A stretch of 64,000 nt of DNA from Permianibacter sp046297695 (GTDB lineage: Bacteria; Pseudomonadota; Gammaproteobacteria; Enterobacterales; Permianibacteraceae): positions 62,001 through 126,000 of the forward strand of contig JBKBHF010000003.1 in NCBI GenBank assembly GCA_046297695.1, given 5' to 3'. Positions 50,622-59,950 of this stretch are shown in pieces (within the stretch, counting starts at the first letter, position 1; each line of letters starts with the position of its first letter). The notes beneath the pieces were generated by a model. That model was not told the DNA's origin. It worked only from the letters and a program-made list of their open reading frames with translations, and ran no database searches. Made by a program: the position numbers and the translations under genes.

Positions 50622-51956
50622 ATGAGTCATTCGCCAGTGGAAAGCCCGGTCCGGCGCAAAGTGCGGCCGGTGCAGTTTGCCGAACGCGTCGCCGTGGTCG
50701 ATGGCCTGCGCACGCCATTTGGGCGCCAGCTGACCTATTTCAAGGGCGTCAACTCGATCGAGATGGGCAAGCTCGTGGTCAGCGAGATGCTGGCCCGGAC
50801 CGATATCGACCCGAAGCTGATTGATCGCGTGGTGTTCGGTCAGGTGCTGGTGCTGCCGGAAGCGCCGAACATCGCCCGCGAGATCGTGCTGGGTACCAGC
50901 ATGGACGTGCACACCGACGCGTTCTCGGTGTCGCGCGCCTGCGCCACCAGCTTCCAGGCCGCGAGTTCGGTGACCGAAGCGATTCTGGCCGGCGATATCG
51001 ACGTCGGCATTGCCGGCGGCGCCGATTCCTCGTCGGTGGTGCCGATCCAGTTCTCGCGCCGCTTTGCCAATACGCTGGTCGAGTTGCAGAAAGCCAAGAC
51101 GCTGGGCCAGCGGCTTTCGCTGCTGAAAAAGCTGTCGCTGAAAGATCTGGCACCAGTGCCGCCAGCCGTACGCGAATACTCGACCGGCCTGACCATGGGC
51201 GACAACGCCGAACAGATGGCGCGCGATCATGGCATCAGCCGCGCCGAGCAGGATGCACTGGCGCACCGCTCGCATACGCTGGCGGCCAAAGCCTGGAACG
51301 AAGGCAAGCTCGACGCCGAAGTGATGACCGTGCACCTGCCGCCGTTCAAGGAAGCGTTCAAGCGCGACAACAACATCCGCTTTGATTCGCAGCTGGAAAA
51401 CTACGCCAAGCTCAAACCGGCTTTCGACAAGAATCACGGCACCGTCACCGCCGCCAATGCGACGCCGCTGACCGATGGCGCCGCGTCCTTGCTCTTGATG
51501 CGGGAATCGCGCGCCCGCGAGCTGGGCCTGAACATCCTCGGCTATATCCGTTCGTATGCCTACGCGGCGATTGAGGCTGATGTCGACATGCTGATGGGCC
51601 CGTCCTACGCCACGCCACGCGCGCTGGACAAGGCTGGCATCACGCTGAAAGACATTGATCTCATCGAGATGCACGAAGCCTTTGCCGCCCAGACGCTCAG
51701 CAACGTCAAGATGTTCGCGTCTGACAAGTTCGCCAACGAAAAGCTCGGCCGCGCCAGCAAGATCGGTGAGATCGACATGGACAAGTTCAACGTGCTCGGC
51801 AGCTCGATCGCCTACGGCCACCCGTTTGCCGCCACCGGCGCCAGGATGATCAGCCAGAACCTGCGCGAACTGCGCCGCCGTGGTGGCAAGCTGGCACTGG
51901 TCACGGCCTGCGCGGCTGGCGGGCTGGGCGCCGCGATGGTGCTGGAAGCGGAATAA
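50622..51956 (+). CDS. fadI: 3-ketoacyl-CoA thiolase (FadI type)
   Basis: Cleaves 3-ketoacyl-CoA with CoA in the last step of beta-oxidation; the beta subunit partner of FadJ. Length is 444 residues. Thiolase features: nucleophilic Cys in VSRACATSFQA, the NHGTVTAANATPLTDGAAS block, HEAFAAQTLSN, GHPFAATGARM and the second active Cys in TACAAGGLGAAM. The length and the loop after the first motif are of the FadI rather than the shorter FadA class. It precedes fadJ by 97 bases and shares its PsrA-type control. In many marine gammaproteobacteria FadIJ serves aerobic beta-oxidation. Confidence 0.95.
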   Translation: MSHSPVESPVRRKVRPVQFAERVAVVDGLRTPFGRQLTYFKGVNSIEMGKLVVSEMLARTDIDPKLIDRVVFGQVLVLPEAPNIAREIVLGTSMDVHTDAFSVSRACATSFQAASSVTEAILAGDIDVGIAGGADSSSVVPIQFSRRFANTLVELQKAKTLGQRLSLLKKLSLKDLAPVPPAVREYSTGLTMGDNAEQMARDHGISRAEQDALAHRSHTLAAKAWNEGKLDAEVMTVHLPPFKEAFKRDNNIRFDSQLENYAKLKPAFDKNHGTVTAANATPLTDGAASLLLMRESRARELGLNILGYIRSYAYAAIEADVDMLMGPSYATPRALDKAGITLKDIDLIEMHEAFAAQTLSNVKMFASDKFANEKLGRASKIGEIDMDKFNVLGSSIAYGHPFAATGARMISQNLRELRRRGGKLALVTACAAGGLGAAMVLEAE

Positions 51957-51973
51957 AACAAGCGAATCACGCA

Positions 51974-52035
51974 GGGCGCATCACAATGCGCCATTGATGA
52001 ACGAGACGAAGGCAAAAGGTGCGTCATGACGCACC
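51974..52035. repeat. Extragenic palindromes between fadI and fadJ
   Basis: Two hairpins: GGCGCAT / ATGCGCC with loop CACA at about 51975-51992, and the perfect 18-base palindrome GGTGCGTCATGACGCACC at 52018-52035. Both share the GCGCAT / GCGTCA type of core and look like a pair of REP-like units in the 97-base gap. Confidence 0.6.
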
Positions 52036-52053
52036 CTACGAGAGAACAACAAC

Positions 52054-54219
52054 ATGATTCTCAAACAAACCAGCAGCTTCACCCTGACCTTGCGCGGTGA
52101 CGGCGTTGCCGTGATCAAGATGGACGTGCCGGGCGAAAGCACCAACACGCTGCGCGCCGAATTCACCACCGAGTTCAACGAGATCCTCAGCGCACTGCGT
52201 GGCGATACCCGCATCAAGGGCATTGTGATCACGTCCGGCAAGCCGGATTCGTTTGTCGTCGGTGCCGACATCAACATGCTGAAAACCATCGAGCGGCCGG
52301 AACAGGCGGAAGCCTTGAGCCGCGAAGGCCATCAGGCGATGTTCGAGCTGCAAAAGCTCGGCGTGCCGCTGGTCGCGGCGGTACACGGTCCGGCGCTTGG
52401 CGGGGGCCTGGAACTGGCGCTGTGCTGTCACGAGCGCGTGTTATCCGACGATGCCAAAACCATCGTCGGTCTGCCGGAAGTGCAGCTCGGCGTGCTGCCC
52501 GGTGGCGGCGGCACCCAGCGCTTGCCGAAACTGGTCGGCATCGCCAATGCGCTCGACATGATGCTGACTGGCAAGCAGGTGCGTGCCAAGCAGGCGCTGA
52601 AAATGGGGCTCGCGGATGAAGTGGTGCCGAAAGCGCATCTGGAAAACGCTGCGGTCAAGCGGGCGCTGAAGCTGGCCAACAACCCGAACCGTGATGAGTT
52701 GCTGAAAAAGGTCCGCAAACCGGCACCGCTGTTGTCCGGTCCCGGCCTCATGCGGGTGCTGCTGGAGAGCAATCCGATCGGTCGTGGCATCATCTTCTCG
52801 CAGGCACGCAAAGCCGCGGCGGCCAAGACCTATGGCAATTATCCAGCGCCGGACAAAATCATCGACTGCGTTGCCGCCGCCTATGGCAATGACGGTTTTG
52901 CGGTGGAGGCGAAGAAGTTTGGTGAGCTGGTCGTGACGCCGGTGGCGCGCCAGCTGATGAATATTTTCTTCGCTACCACGGCACTGAAGAAAGACAAGGT
53001 CAACGACGCCCCTGCCCGTGAGATCCGCAAAGTCGGCGTGCTCGGTGGCGGCCTGATGGGCGCCGGCATCGCTTTCATCAGCATCGACAAGGCCAAGGTC
53101 AAGGCGCGGGTCAAGGATCGCGATGACAAAGGCACTGGTCATGCGGTCAAGTATGCGCACGAGATCATCAGCGGTCGCGCCAAGAAAAAGCACATTTCGC
53201 AGGCACAGGCCGGCAAGCTGCTGGCGCAGCTCAGCGTCAGCACCGATTTCAGCGGCTTCAAGGATCTGGATATCGTCATCGAGGCGGTGTTTGAAGATCT
53301 GCAACTGAAGCAGCAGATGGTCAAGGACATCGAAACCCATTGCCGTCCGGACACCATTTTCGCCACCAACACCTCGTCGATTCCGATCCACCGCATCGCC
53401 GAAGGCGCGCAGCGGCCGGAAAACATCATCGGCATGCATTACTTCTCGCCGGTCGAGAAAATGCCGCTGCTGGAAATCATCACGACGGAGCAGACCGCTG
53501 ATTGGGTCACCTCGACCGCGGTCGAATTCGGTCGCGCCCAGGGCAAGACTGTCATCGTGGTCAAGGACAAGGCCGGTTTCTACGTCAACCGCATTCTGGC
53601 GCCGTACATGAACGAAGCCGGTTATCTGGTCGCGACCGGCGTGCCGGTCGACCAGGTCGACAAGGCGCTGAAAAAGCTCGGGTTCCCGATTGGCCCAATC
53701 AACCTGCTCGACGAAGTCGGCATCGATGTCGGCACCAAAGTCGCGCCGATTCTGGCCGCGGCCTTTGGCGATCGGATGAATCCACCAGCGGCGTTCAAGA
53801 AGCTGCTGGAAGACAATCGGCTCGGCAAGAAGAACAAGCGTGGTTTCTATCTCTACGATGAGAGCGGCAAGAGCAAGAAACAGGTCGATGCCTCGGTCTA
53901 CACGCTGCTTGGTGTCAATCCGGATGCGCAAGTACCGGCCCAGGAAATTGCCGAGCGCTGCCTGCTGATGATGGTCAACGAGGCGGCTCGTTGCCTCGAT
54001 GAAGGCATCATCCGCAACGCTCGCGACGGCGACATCGGCGCGATATTCGGCATCGGCTTCCCGCCCTACCTCGGCGGCCCGTTCCGTTATGTCGACAGCT
54101 TTGGTGCCAGCGCGATTGTCGACCGGCTCAAGCATTACCAGAACCAACACGGTGAGCGTTTTGCGCCGTGCCAGAAGCTGCTGGACATGGCGGCGAAGAA
54201 CGAGCGGTTCTATTCCTGA
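52054..54219 (+). CDS. fadJ: Multifunctional fatty-acid oxidation alpha subunit (FadJ type)
   Basis: A 721-residue protein combining enoyl-CoA hydratase and 3-hydroxyacyl-CoA dehydrogenase. The N-terminal crotonase domain has HGPALGGGLELALCCHERV and the LPEVQLGVLPGGGGTQRLP block with catalytic Glu residues. The dehydrogenase starts at VLGGGLMGAGIA (NAD site), continues with NTSSIPIHRIAEGAQRPENI and GMHYFSPVEKMPLLEII (catalytic His), and ends with the C-terminal repeat GIGFPPYLGGPF. It partners FadI, and the pair is ended by a strong terminator. The ribosome site GAGAGAA is moderate. Confidence 0.95.
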   Translation: MILKQTSSFTLTLRGDGVAVIKMDVPGESTNTLRAEFTTEFNEILSALRGDTRIKGIVITSGKPDSFVVGADINMLKTIERPEQAEALSREGHQAMFELQKLGVPLVAAVHGPALGGGLELALCCHERVLSDDAKTIVGLPEVQLGVLPGGGGTQRLPKLVGIANALDMMLTGKQVRAKQALKMGLADEVVPKAHLENAAVKRALKLANNPNRDELLKKVRKPAPLLSGPGLMRVLLESNPIGRGIIFSQARKAAAAKTYGNYPAPDKIIDCVAAAYGNDGFAVEAKKFGELVVTPVARQLMNIFFATTALKKDKVNDAPAREIRKVGVLGGGLMGAGIAFISIDKAKVKARVKDRDDKGTGHAVKYAHEIISGRAKKKHISQAQAGKLLAQLSVSTDFSGFKDLDIVIEAVFEDLQLKQQMVKDIETHCRPDTIFATNTSSIPIHRIAEGAQRPENIIGMHYFSPVEKMPLLEIITTEQTADWVTSTAVEFGRAQGKTVIVVKDKAGFYVNRILAPYMNEAGYLVATGVPVDQVDKALKKLGFPIGPINLLDEVGIDVGTKVAPILAAAFGDRMNPPAAFKKLLEDNRLGKKNKRGFYLYDESGKSKKQVDASVYTLLGVNPDAQVPAQEIAERCLLMMVNEAARCLDEGIIRNARDGDIGAIFGIGFPPYLGGPFRYVDSFGASAIVDRLKHYQNQHGERFAPCQKLLDMAAKNERFYS

Positions 54220-54251
54220 ATGTCGATTTTCATAAAGCGGGTGTGTTACTC

Positions 54252-54284
54252 AAAAAAAACGAGCCGCGAAGGCTCGTTTTTTTT
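54252..54284. terminator. Bidirectional terminator after fadJ
   Basis: Stem CGAGCC / GGCTCG with loop GCGAA, flanked by eight A and eight T, 32 bases after the fadJ stop and before the converging diguanylate cyclase gene. Confidence 0.9.
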
Positions 54285-54356
54285 GCTCGGTATGCAGCAA
54301 GTGGCTGGGCCGGTGGTCACTGCAATGCGGTGGCGGACCGGCGGAGGCGATCGGCC

Positions 54357-57300
54357 TTAACGTCCGCTGGGCTCATCGTAGTCGTGGCCGTCGAGTGCCT
54401 GCCAGCGCAGCCGCTTGCTGGAGCGCAGCGAGGTTTGCAGCTCGATATCGCCATTACTGACCGCAATGGCGCCATTTTCCCGCAGCCGGGTCAGTAGCAA
54501 TTCGGCGCGCGATTCGCGCACGCTGGTCGCGCCGACCCATTGGTTGCGGCCGCTGTGCTTGGCCGCGTAGAGCAGGCAATCTGCCACCTGCAGCACCTGC
54601 TCGCAGGTGTAGGCATTGACCATGTCGAGGTGCAGCGGGAAGGCGGCGTAACCGATCGAGCAGCTGATGCTCAGGCGGCCGCCGTTATTGAGGCTGAGTG
54701 GCTGGCTGCTGATCACCGAGCGGATGCGTTCTGCGAGTTGCGGTGAGATGCTGCGTTCGCTGTAACGGCTGACCAGCAAGAATTCCTCGCCGCCGTAGCG
54801 CACCAGAAAATCCTGTTCACGGCAGATTTGCTGCAGCCGGTCTTTTACCGACAGCAAGACCTCGTCGCCGACCGCATGGCCGAAGCTGTCGTTGATGCGT
54901 TTGAAATGATCCAGGTCGATCAGGAAGAACAGCAGATCGCTCTGATGCACGGCTTGCAATTGATTGGCGGCATCCTGGTGCCGGCGCAGCACGGCGGGTG
55001 CGTCTTTTTCCAGATAGCGAAACAGCAGTCGACGGTTGCCGAGGCCGGTCAGCGGGTCGGTCAGGCTCATGGTTTCAAGCCGGCCATTGGCTTGCTGCAG
55101 TTCGCTGTTGAGCTGCTCCAGCGTGGCATTCTTTTCCTGCAATTCGTGGGTGCGGGTTTCGACCTGTTGTTGCAGCGTTTGCAGCAGCGTTTTTTCCTGC
55201 TGCCGGCGCCGTCGGTGCTGAAGCAGCAGCGCCAGCAGCAGGCCGCCGGCGGCAAGGCCGTAACCGAGATAGGCGCCGGTACTGGCCCAGAATGGCGGCG
55301 CAATCGCGATGGTCAGCCGCCGCGGTTCCGGGTCCCAGACACCGGCCGGACTGCCGGCGCGCAGTTCAAATTGATAATCGCCCGGCGCGAGCAGGCTGTA
55401 ATTGGCTTGATGCTGGCCGGCACCCATTTCGTTCCAGTCGGATTCCACCGGCAGCAAGCGATAGCGGTAGCGGTTGCCTTCGGGATTGCTGAAATGCTGC
55501 GCGGAAAAGGCGATCAGCAGCGTGTTCTGGCCGGCCGCGAGCTCGAGCCGGTCGCTGGCATGCATCGGCAATCGGGTGTTTTGCTGCATCACCAGCACGT
55601 TGGTGATGGTGCTGCGCGGCGGCATCATGTTCAGGGCAACCGCGGCCGGATCGAACCAGTTGAAGCCGCGGATGCCACCAAAATACAGCCGGCCGTCCGG
55701 GCCTTTTGCCGCCGCGCCGGAGTTGAATTCGCGGTCCTGCAGGCCGGCGGAAACCGTGTAGGCGTCGGCTTTTTCCTGATTCGGATCGAACCGGAACAGG
55801 CCATCGTTGGTGCTGAGCCAGTAGCGGCCCGCGGCATCGGGCAGAATCGCGTAAATCACATGGTTGTTGATGCCGTGGCGCTTGTCGAAGCGGTAAATGC
55901 GTTTGCTGCGGCGATGCAGTTTCAGCAAACCGTCGCCATAACTGCCGATCCAGATCGCCTCCTCACTGGCATGCAGCGACCAGACCGAAAACACTGCCGG
56001 CAGCAGACGTTCAAATCGGCCGTCGGCAAAACGCCGGCACAGGCCACCATCATCGGTACCGATCAGCAGGCTGCCGTCGCTGTCGAGCAACAGCGCCACC
56101 ACCCGGTTACCGCACAAACCGGCCTCATTGCCGCGTTCGGCACGAAACGATTCGAACCGGTTGGCGCCGGGATAGAAACGCAGCAAACCGCCGCCAAAGG
56201 TACCGAGCCACAAGCTGCCATCGGGCGCTTCCACCAACGCGCGCAGGCGCTGGTGATCTTCGCTGCCATCGGGGGTCGCTGGCAGTGGAATGCGGCGAAA
56301 ACCTTGCTCGCGAAATTCGTTCAGGCCATTCTCGGTGCCAATCCACAAACGGCCTTTGCGATCGCGGTGAATGAGCCGGACGTGGTTGTCGCTGAGGCTG
56401 TTGGGGTCGGCTGGGCGGTGTTGAAAATGCTGGTAGCGCCGACCGTTGTCGCGCGACAGCGACAAACCGCCACCGTCGGTGCCGACCCAGAGCTGCTCGG
56501 CTTCCGCCAGTATGCTGCGCACGCTGTTGCTGGCCAGACTGTCGGCCCGGGTCGGATCGGTGCGGACGACGTGAAAACTGCTCTGCAGCGGATCAAAACG
56601 GCTGACGCCGCCGAGCCAGGTGCCGATCCAGATCACGCCTTCGCGGCTTTGGAACAGTGAGCGGACATGGTTGTCCGGCAAGCCATCGACATGGCCTGGC
56701 CGGTGCTGCAATTGCTGCCAGCGGGCGCCGGGCTGCAATTGATAGAGTACGCCGAGGTTCTCGCTGCCGACCCACAGCCGGCCATCACGGTCACGCAGCA
56801 AGCTGGTGATTTGCGGCGGGACGGCAAAGTGTGGCCAGGCGACCGGTTCCAGCAAGCCGCTGTGCGGTTGCCAGCGCCACAGCCCGGCCAGCTGGGTTCC
56901 GATCAGGATGCTGTCGCCATCGACCCAGAAACTGGTCAGCCGGCTGCGCGCCGACAGCGCATTGGGGCCGGGTTCCAGTTGCAGCCGGTCGTTGTGCAAG
57001 CGGTAGATGCCCTGGCTGCTGAGTGCCAGCAGATCGCCGTTCTGGTCGCGCTGCAGGGCCAGCAGGCGACGGGCGGTTTCGGTGTCGTGACCGGCGCTGA
57101 CCGGCCAGTGCTGAAAGCGGTCGCGCTCGGGGTCGTAACGGCTCAGGCCGGTGTCGGTGGCAAACCAGACGGCGCCGTTCGCTTCGCTGAGGCAGGCGCT
57201 GACCCGGCCGGGCAGCGGGCCGTTGTCGCTGCCGTCGCCGGGGCGCACTTCGCCCATTTCGCCGCGATGGGTGTCGTAGCGGTGAATGCCGCCGTCGAAC

Positions 57301-57665
57301 AGGCCGATCCACAGCCCGCCACGGCCATCGGTGCAAAGGCTGTGTACACTGTCGCGCGACAAGCCGCGTTCGCCACGCCGGATGACCAGCGTGTCGTGAC
57401 CGTCGAAGCGGTTCAGGCCGTCGGAGGTGCCGAGCCAGACAAAGCCGTATTCGTCCTGGGCAATCGCGGTGATGCTCGATTGCGACAGGCCTTCGGCGGT
57501 GCCGAGCGTGCTGAGCCGGATGCTGTCGTCCGGCAAGGTGTCATCCGGCAAAGCGCGATCCGGGCTCGGTCGGGCCGTAACGGCGGCCGGGACAGCGGTG
57601 ATCGATGTTGCCGCCAAGGCGACCGCTGCCAACGCGCGCACCAGCCAAGCGGCCAGCCCTGCCAT
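54357..57665 (-). CDS. Beta-propeller sensor diguanylate cyclase
   Basis: A 1102-residue membrane protein. A signal-type N-terminus is followed by a periplasmic two-component-regulator propeller of many blades (repeats such as ITAIAQDEYGFVWLGTSDGL and the DRKGRLWIGTENGL type) to about residue 690, then a Y_Y_Y domain and one helix (residues about 770-790). A coiled coil (KTLLQTLQQQVETRTHELQE) leads to a GGDEF domain with TDPLTGLGNRRLL and intact active site RYGGEEFLL. The RxxD product-inhibition site REQD lies five residues before GGEEF. It should make cyclic di-GMP in response to a periplasmic signal, perhaps a polysaccharide. It converges with fadJ. Confidence 0.93.
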   Translation of the reverse strand: MAGLAAWLVRALAAVALAATSITAVPAAVTARPSPDRALPDDTLPDDSIRLSTLGTAEGLSQSSITAIAQDEYGFVWLGTSDGLNRFDGHDTLVIRRGERGLSRDSVHSLCTDGRGGLWIGLFDGGIHRYDTHRGEMGEVRPGDGSDNGPLPGRVSACLSEANGAVWFATDTGLSRYDPERDRFQHWPVSAGHDTETARRLLALQRDQNGDLLALSSQGIYRLHNDRLQLEPGPNALSARSRLTSFWVDGDSILIGTQLAGLWRWQPHSGLLEPVAWPHFAVPPQITSLLRDRDGRLWVGSENLGVLYQLQPGARWQQLQHRPGHVDGLPDNHVRSLFQSREGVIWIGTWLGGVSRFDPLQSSFHVVRTDPTRADSLASNSVRSILAEAEQLWVGTDGGGLSLSRDNGRRYQHFQHRPADPNSLSDNHVRLIHRDRKGRLWIGTENGLNEFREQGFRRIPLPATPDGSEDHQRLRALVEAPDGSLWLGTFGGGLLRFYPGANRFESFRAERGNEAGLCGNRVVALLLDSDGSLLIGTDDGGLCRRFADGRFERLLPAVFSVWSLHASEEAIWIGSYGDGLLKLHRRSKRIYRFDKRHGINNHVIYAILPDAAGRYWLSTNDGLFRFDPNQEKADAYTVSAGLQDREFNSGAAAKGPDGRLYFGGIRGFNWFDPAAVALNMMPPRSTITNVLVMQQNTRLPMHASDRLELAAGQNTLLIAFSAQHFSNPEGNRYRYRLLPVESDWNEMGAGQHQANYSLLAPGDYQFELRAGSPAGVWDPEPRRLTIAIAPPFWASTGAYLGYGLAAGGLLLALLLQHRRRRQQEKTLLQTLQQQVETRTHELQEKNATLEQLNSELQQANGRLETMSLTDPLTGLGNRRLLFRYLEKDAPAVLRRHQDAANQLQAVHQSDLLFFLIDLDHFKRINDSFGHAVGDEVLLSVKDRLQQICREQDFLVRYGGEEFLLVSRYSERSISPQLAERIRSVISSQPLSLNNGGRLSISCSIGYAAFPLHLDMVNAYTCEQVLQVADCLLYAAKHSGRNQWVGATSVRESRAELLLTRLRENGAIAVSNGDIELQTSLRSSKRLRWQALDGHDYDEPSGR

Positions 57666-57834
57666 AGTGACTCACTTAAAACGGGATAACGAACCCGTTC
57701 AACAATAGGTGAGCTTGGCCGTGCTGCCAACTTTTCGGGAACGGTCGTCACGGTTACCATGGCCCGGCGCCGCCAATGTGAGCGGTGTCGGACGGGCAGT
57801 AGCCGGCGGGCTGACCGCAATTCGGGAGATCAGG

Positions 57835-58593
57835 ATGAAACAGACGAGCCAGCGCAGTGTGGTGGCCTTGTTGATGGCGGCCACCGTGATGTCGGTCCAG
57901 GCGGAAGAGGCCGCACCGGCCGCAGAAGCGGTGCCGGAATGGAAAGGCGAGGGTGAGCTCGGCTATGTCGCGGCGCGCGGCAACACCGATACTGAAACGG
58001 TGTCGAGCAAGCTGAAGATGACCTATGCCAGCGGCAACTGGAGTCACGAACTCGGTTTGGCCACGCTGCAGTCGACCAGCGAAGATCCGGATACCGGTGA
58101 AGAGGAAGAGACCGCTGATCGCTTCCAGTTTACCGGCCAGAGCAATTACGCGTTCTCGGCGCGCAGTTACGCCTTTGGCGCGGTCCGTTACGAAGAAGAC
58201 GAGTACAGCGGTTACGATCATCAAACCACGGTTGCCGCCGGTTACGGTCATCACATCCTGACTGACGACAACCACAAGCTGTCGGCCGAAATCGGTGCCG
58301 GTCAGCGCCGCAGTGAGCTGGTCGACACCGGTGAAAAAGAATCCGAGACGATCGCCCGGCTGCGGCTTAGCCACGGTTGGCAGTTCACGGAGAGCAGCAA
58401 GTGGACCAACGATCTGCTGGTCGAAGCCGGCGATGAAAACACCTTCAGCGAATTCGTCACCGGCTTGAAAGTGGATATCAACAGCGCGTTCGCGGTGAAA
58501 ATCGCCCACGCGATCCGGCAGAACAGCGAAGTGCCGCCGGATCGGGAGCGCACCGACACCCTGACCACGGTCAATCTGGTGTTCGGTTTCTGA
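57835..58593 (+). CDS. DUF481 outer-membrane protein (YdiY type)
   Basis: A 252-residue protein with a signal peptide cleaved near VQA-EE and GGGAG before its ATG. The mature sequence has an acidic lead (EEAAPAAEAVPEWKGEGELG) then an antiparallel beta-barrel pattern of about 12 strands with the DUF481 start GYVAARGNTDTETVSSKLKM and the final aromatic residue Phe. E. coli YdiY of this family is acid-inducible; the function is unknown. It lies divergently from the diguanylate cyclase with 169 bases between, and 20 bases before the glycerate kinase gene. Confidence 0.9.
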   Translation: MKQTSQRSVVALLMAATVMSVQAEEAAPAAEAVPEWKGEGELGYVAARGNTDTETVSSKLKMTYASGNWSHELGLATLQSTSEDPDTGEEEETADRFQFTGQSNYAFSARSYAFGAVRYEEDEYSGYDHQTTVAAGYGHHILTDDNHKLSAEIGAGQRRSELVDTGEKESETIARLRLSHGWQFTESSKWTNDLLVEAGDENTFSEFVTGLKVDINSAFAVKIAHAIRQNSEVPPDRERTDTLTTVNLVFGF

Positions 58594-58613
58594 GTCCGTC
58601 GTATCCCGATGGC

Positions 58614-59870
58614 ATGGCGCTGCTGAAAAACCTGGCAGCGCAAGCACTGCGCCTAGCCGACGCCCGGCTCGCGGTCGAGCAGGCACTGCAAGCGGCGCCG
58701 CTGTCAGGGCCGGTGCGGATCCTGGCGATCGGCAAAGCGGCCCTGCCGATGTGGCAGGGCGCAGATGTCTTGCTTGGCTCGCAGGTGCGCGCCGGCTTGC
58801 TGATCGCGCCGGCGCCTGCCGGCTCGGCCGCGCCGGTGCCAACTTCGACCTGCCGCTATCCCCTGCAATGTCTGACTGGCGCGCACCCGCTGCCAGATGC
58901 GCGCTCATTGGCGGCCGGTGCCGCCGCGCAGCAGTTTGTCGCGGCCTGCGCGCCGGATGAATCCCTGCTGGTGTTGCTGTCGGGCGGTGCCTCGGCGCTG
59001 TGCGAGGTGCTGCCGGAGGGCATCAGCCTCGCCGAGCTGCAGGCGCTGCAACAGCGGATGCTGGCATCGGCCTGGCCGATCAACGCAATCAATGCCGTGC
59101 GGCAGCGGCTGTCGCGCATCAAGGCCGGCGGCTTGCTGCGCTGCTGTCCGGCTGGCGTGGCCGTCCGGCAATTGTTGCTGTCCGACGTGCCCGGCGATGA
59201 TCCGGCCGTGATCGGCTCGGCGCCGTTTGTGCCGGTCGCGTTACCGTTGCCGGCCTGGCACACGCTGCCGGCGCCGTGGCCGGAGCGGTTGCAGCGCTGG
59301 TTGGCGGCGCCGGAGCCCGCGGTGAACACGACGCTTGCCAACGTCACCAGCACGATCATCGCCAGCAACGCGCAGGTGCGGGCGGGTTTGCAGCACTGGG
59401 CAGAGGCCCGTGATCTCGCGGTGGTCAGCAATCGCGCCATCGCCGGCGAGATCGGCGTGGTGGCGTCAGCGCTGGCCGCCGAGATTGCCTCCGGCCCCGC
59501 CGGCCTCTACCTCTACGGCGGGGAAACCCATCTGCAGTTGCCGGCACAGCCGGGACGCGGTGGCCGCAATCAACATCTGGCGTTGCTGTTGCAGCAGGCG
59601 TTGACGGCTGCGGACATCGCGAACGCTTGCAGCGTACTGACCCTCGCGACCGACGGCGTCGATGGTTGCAGTGATGCCGCCGGTGCGTTGTTCCAGTGCG
59701 GCGCGCGAGCGGTGGCCGCGACTGCCGACGCTGCCGCAGCGCTCGGCACCGCCAGCAGCTATGATTACTGGCGCCAGCAAGGCGGTCTGCTCGTTACCGG
59801 TGCCACCGGCAGCAATGTTGCCGATCTGGTGCTGTGCTGGAAATCCGGTTATCGCGTTGCCAGCCGCTGA
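58614..59870 (+). CDS. Glycerate 2-kinase (DUF4147/MOFRL type)
   Basis: A 418-residue protein of the GckA/TtuD family, which phosphorylates D-glycerate to 2-phosphoglycerate. The N-terminal DUF4147 domain has AIGKAALPMWQGA and the phosphate loop LVLLSGGASALCEV. The C-terminal MOFRL domain contains GGETHLQLPAQPGRGGRNQH and TLATDGVDGCSDAAGA. It is shorter than the usual 420-450 residues only at the N-terminus, where the ATG follows the DUF481 stop by 20 bases. It is followed by the second moxR gene 80 bases later. No tartronate or glyoxylate pathway gene is near. Confidence 0.9.
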   Translation: MALLKNLAAQALRLADARLAVEQALQAAPLSGPVRILAIGKAALPMWQGADVLLGSQVRAGLLIAPAPAGSAAPVPTSTCRYPLQCLTGAHPLPDARSLAAGAAAQQFVAACAPDESLLVLLSGGASALCEVLPEGISLAELQALQQRMLASAWPINAINAVRQRLSRIKAGGLLRCCPAGVAVRQLLLSDVPGDDPAVIGSAPFVPVALPLPAWHTLPAPWPERLQRWLAAPEPAVNTTLANVTSTIIASNAQVRAGLQHWAEARDLAVVSNRAIAGEIGVVASALAAEIASGPAGLYLYGGETHLQLPAQPGRGGRNQHLALLLQQALTAADIANACSVLTLATDGVDGCSDAAGALFQCGARAVAATADAAAALGTASSYDYWRQQGGLLVTGATGSNVADLVLCWKSGYRVASR

Positions 59871-59950
59871 ATCCTGCCGCATTTTTGCGCACTGACGGCA
59901 AACCCGTCACCGACTTGATGTCGTACAAGATCACCAAACAGGACCACGCC

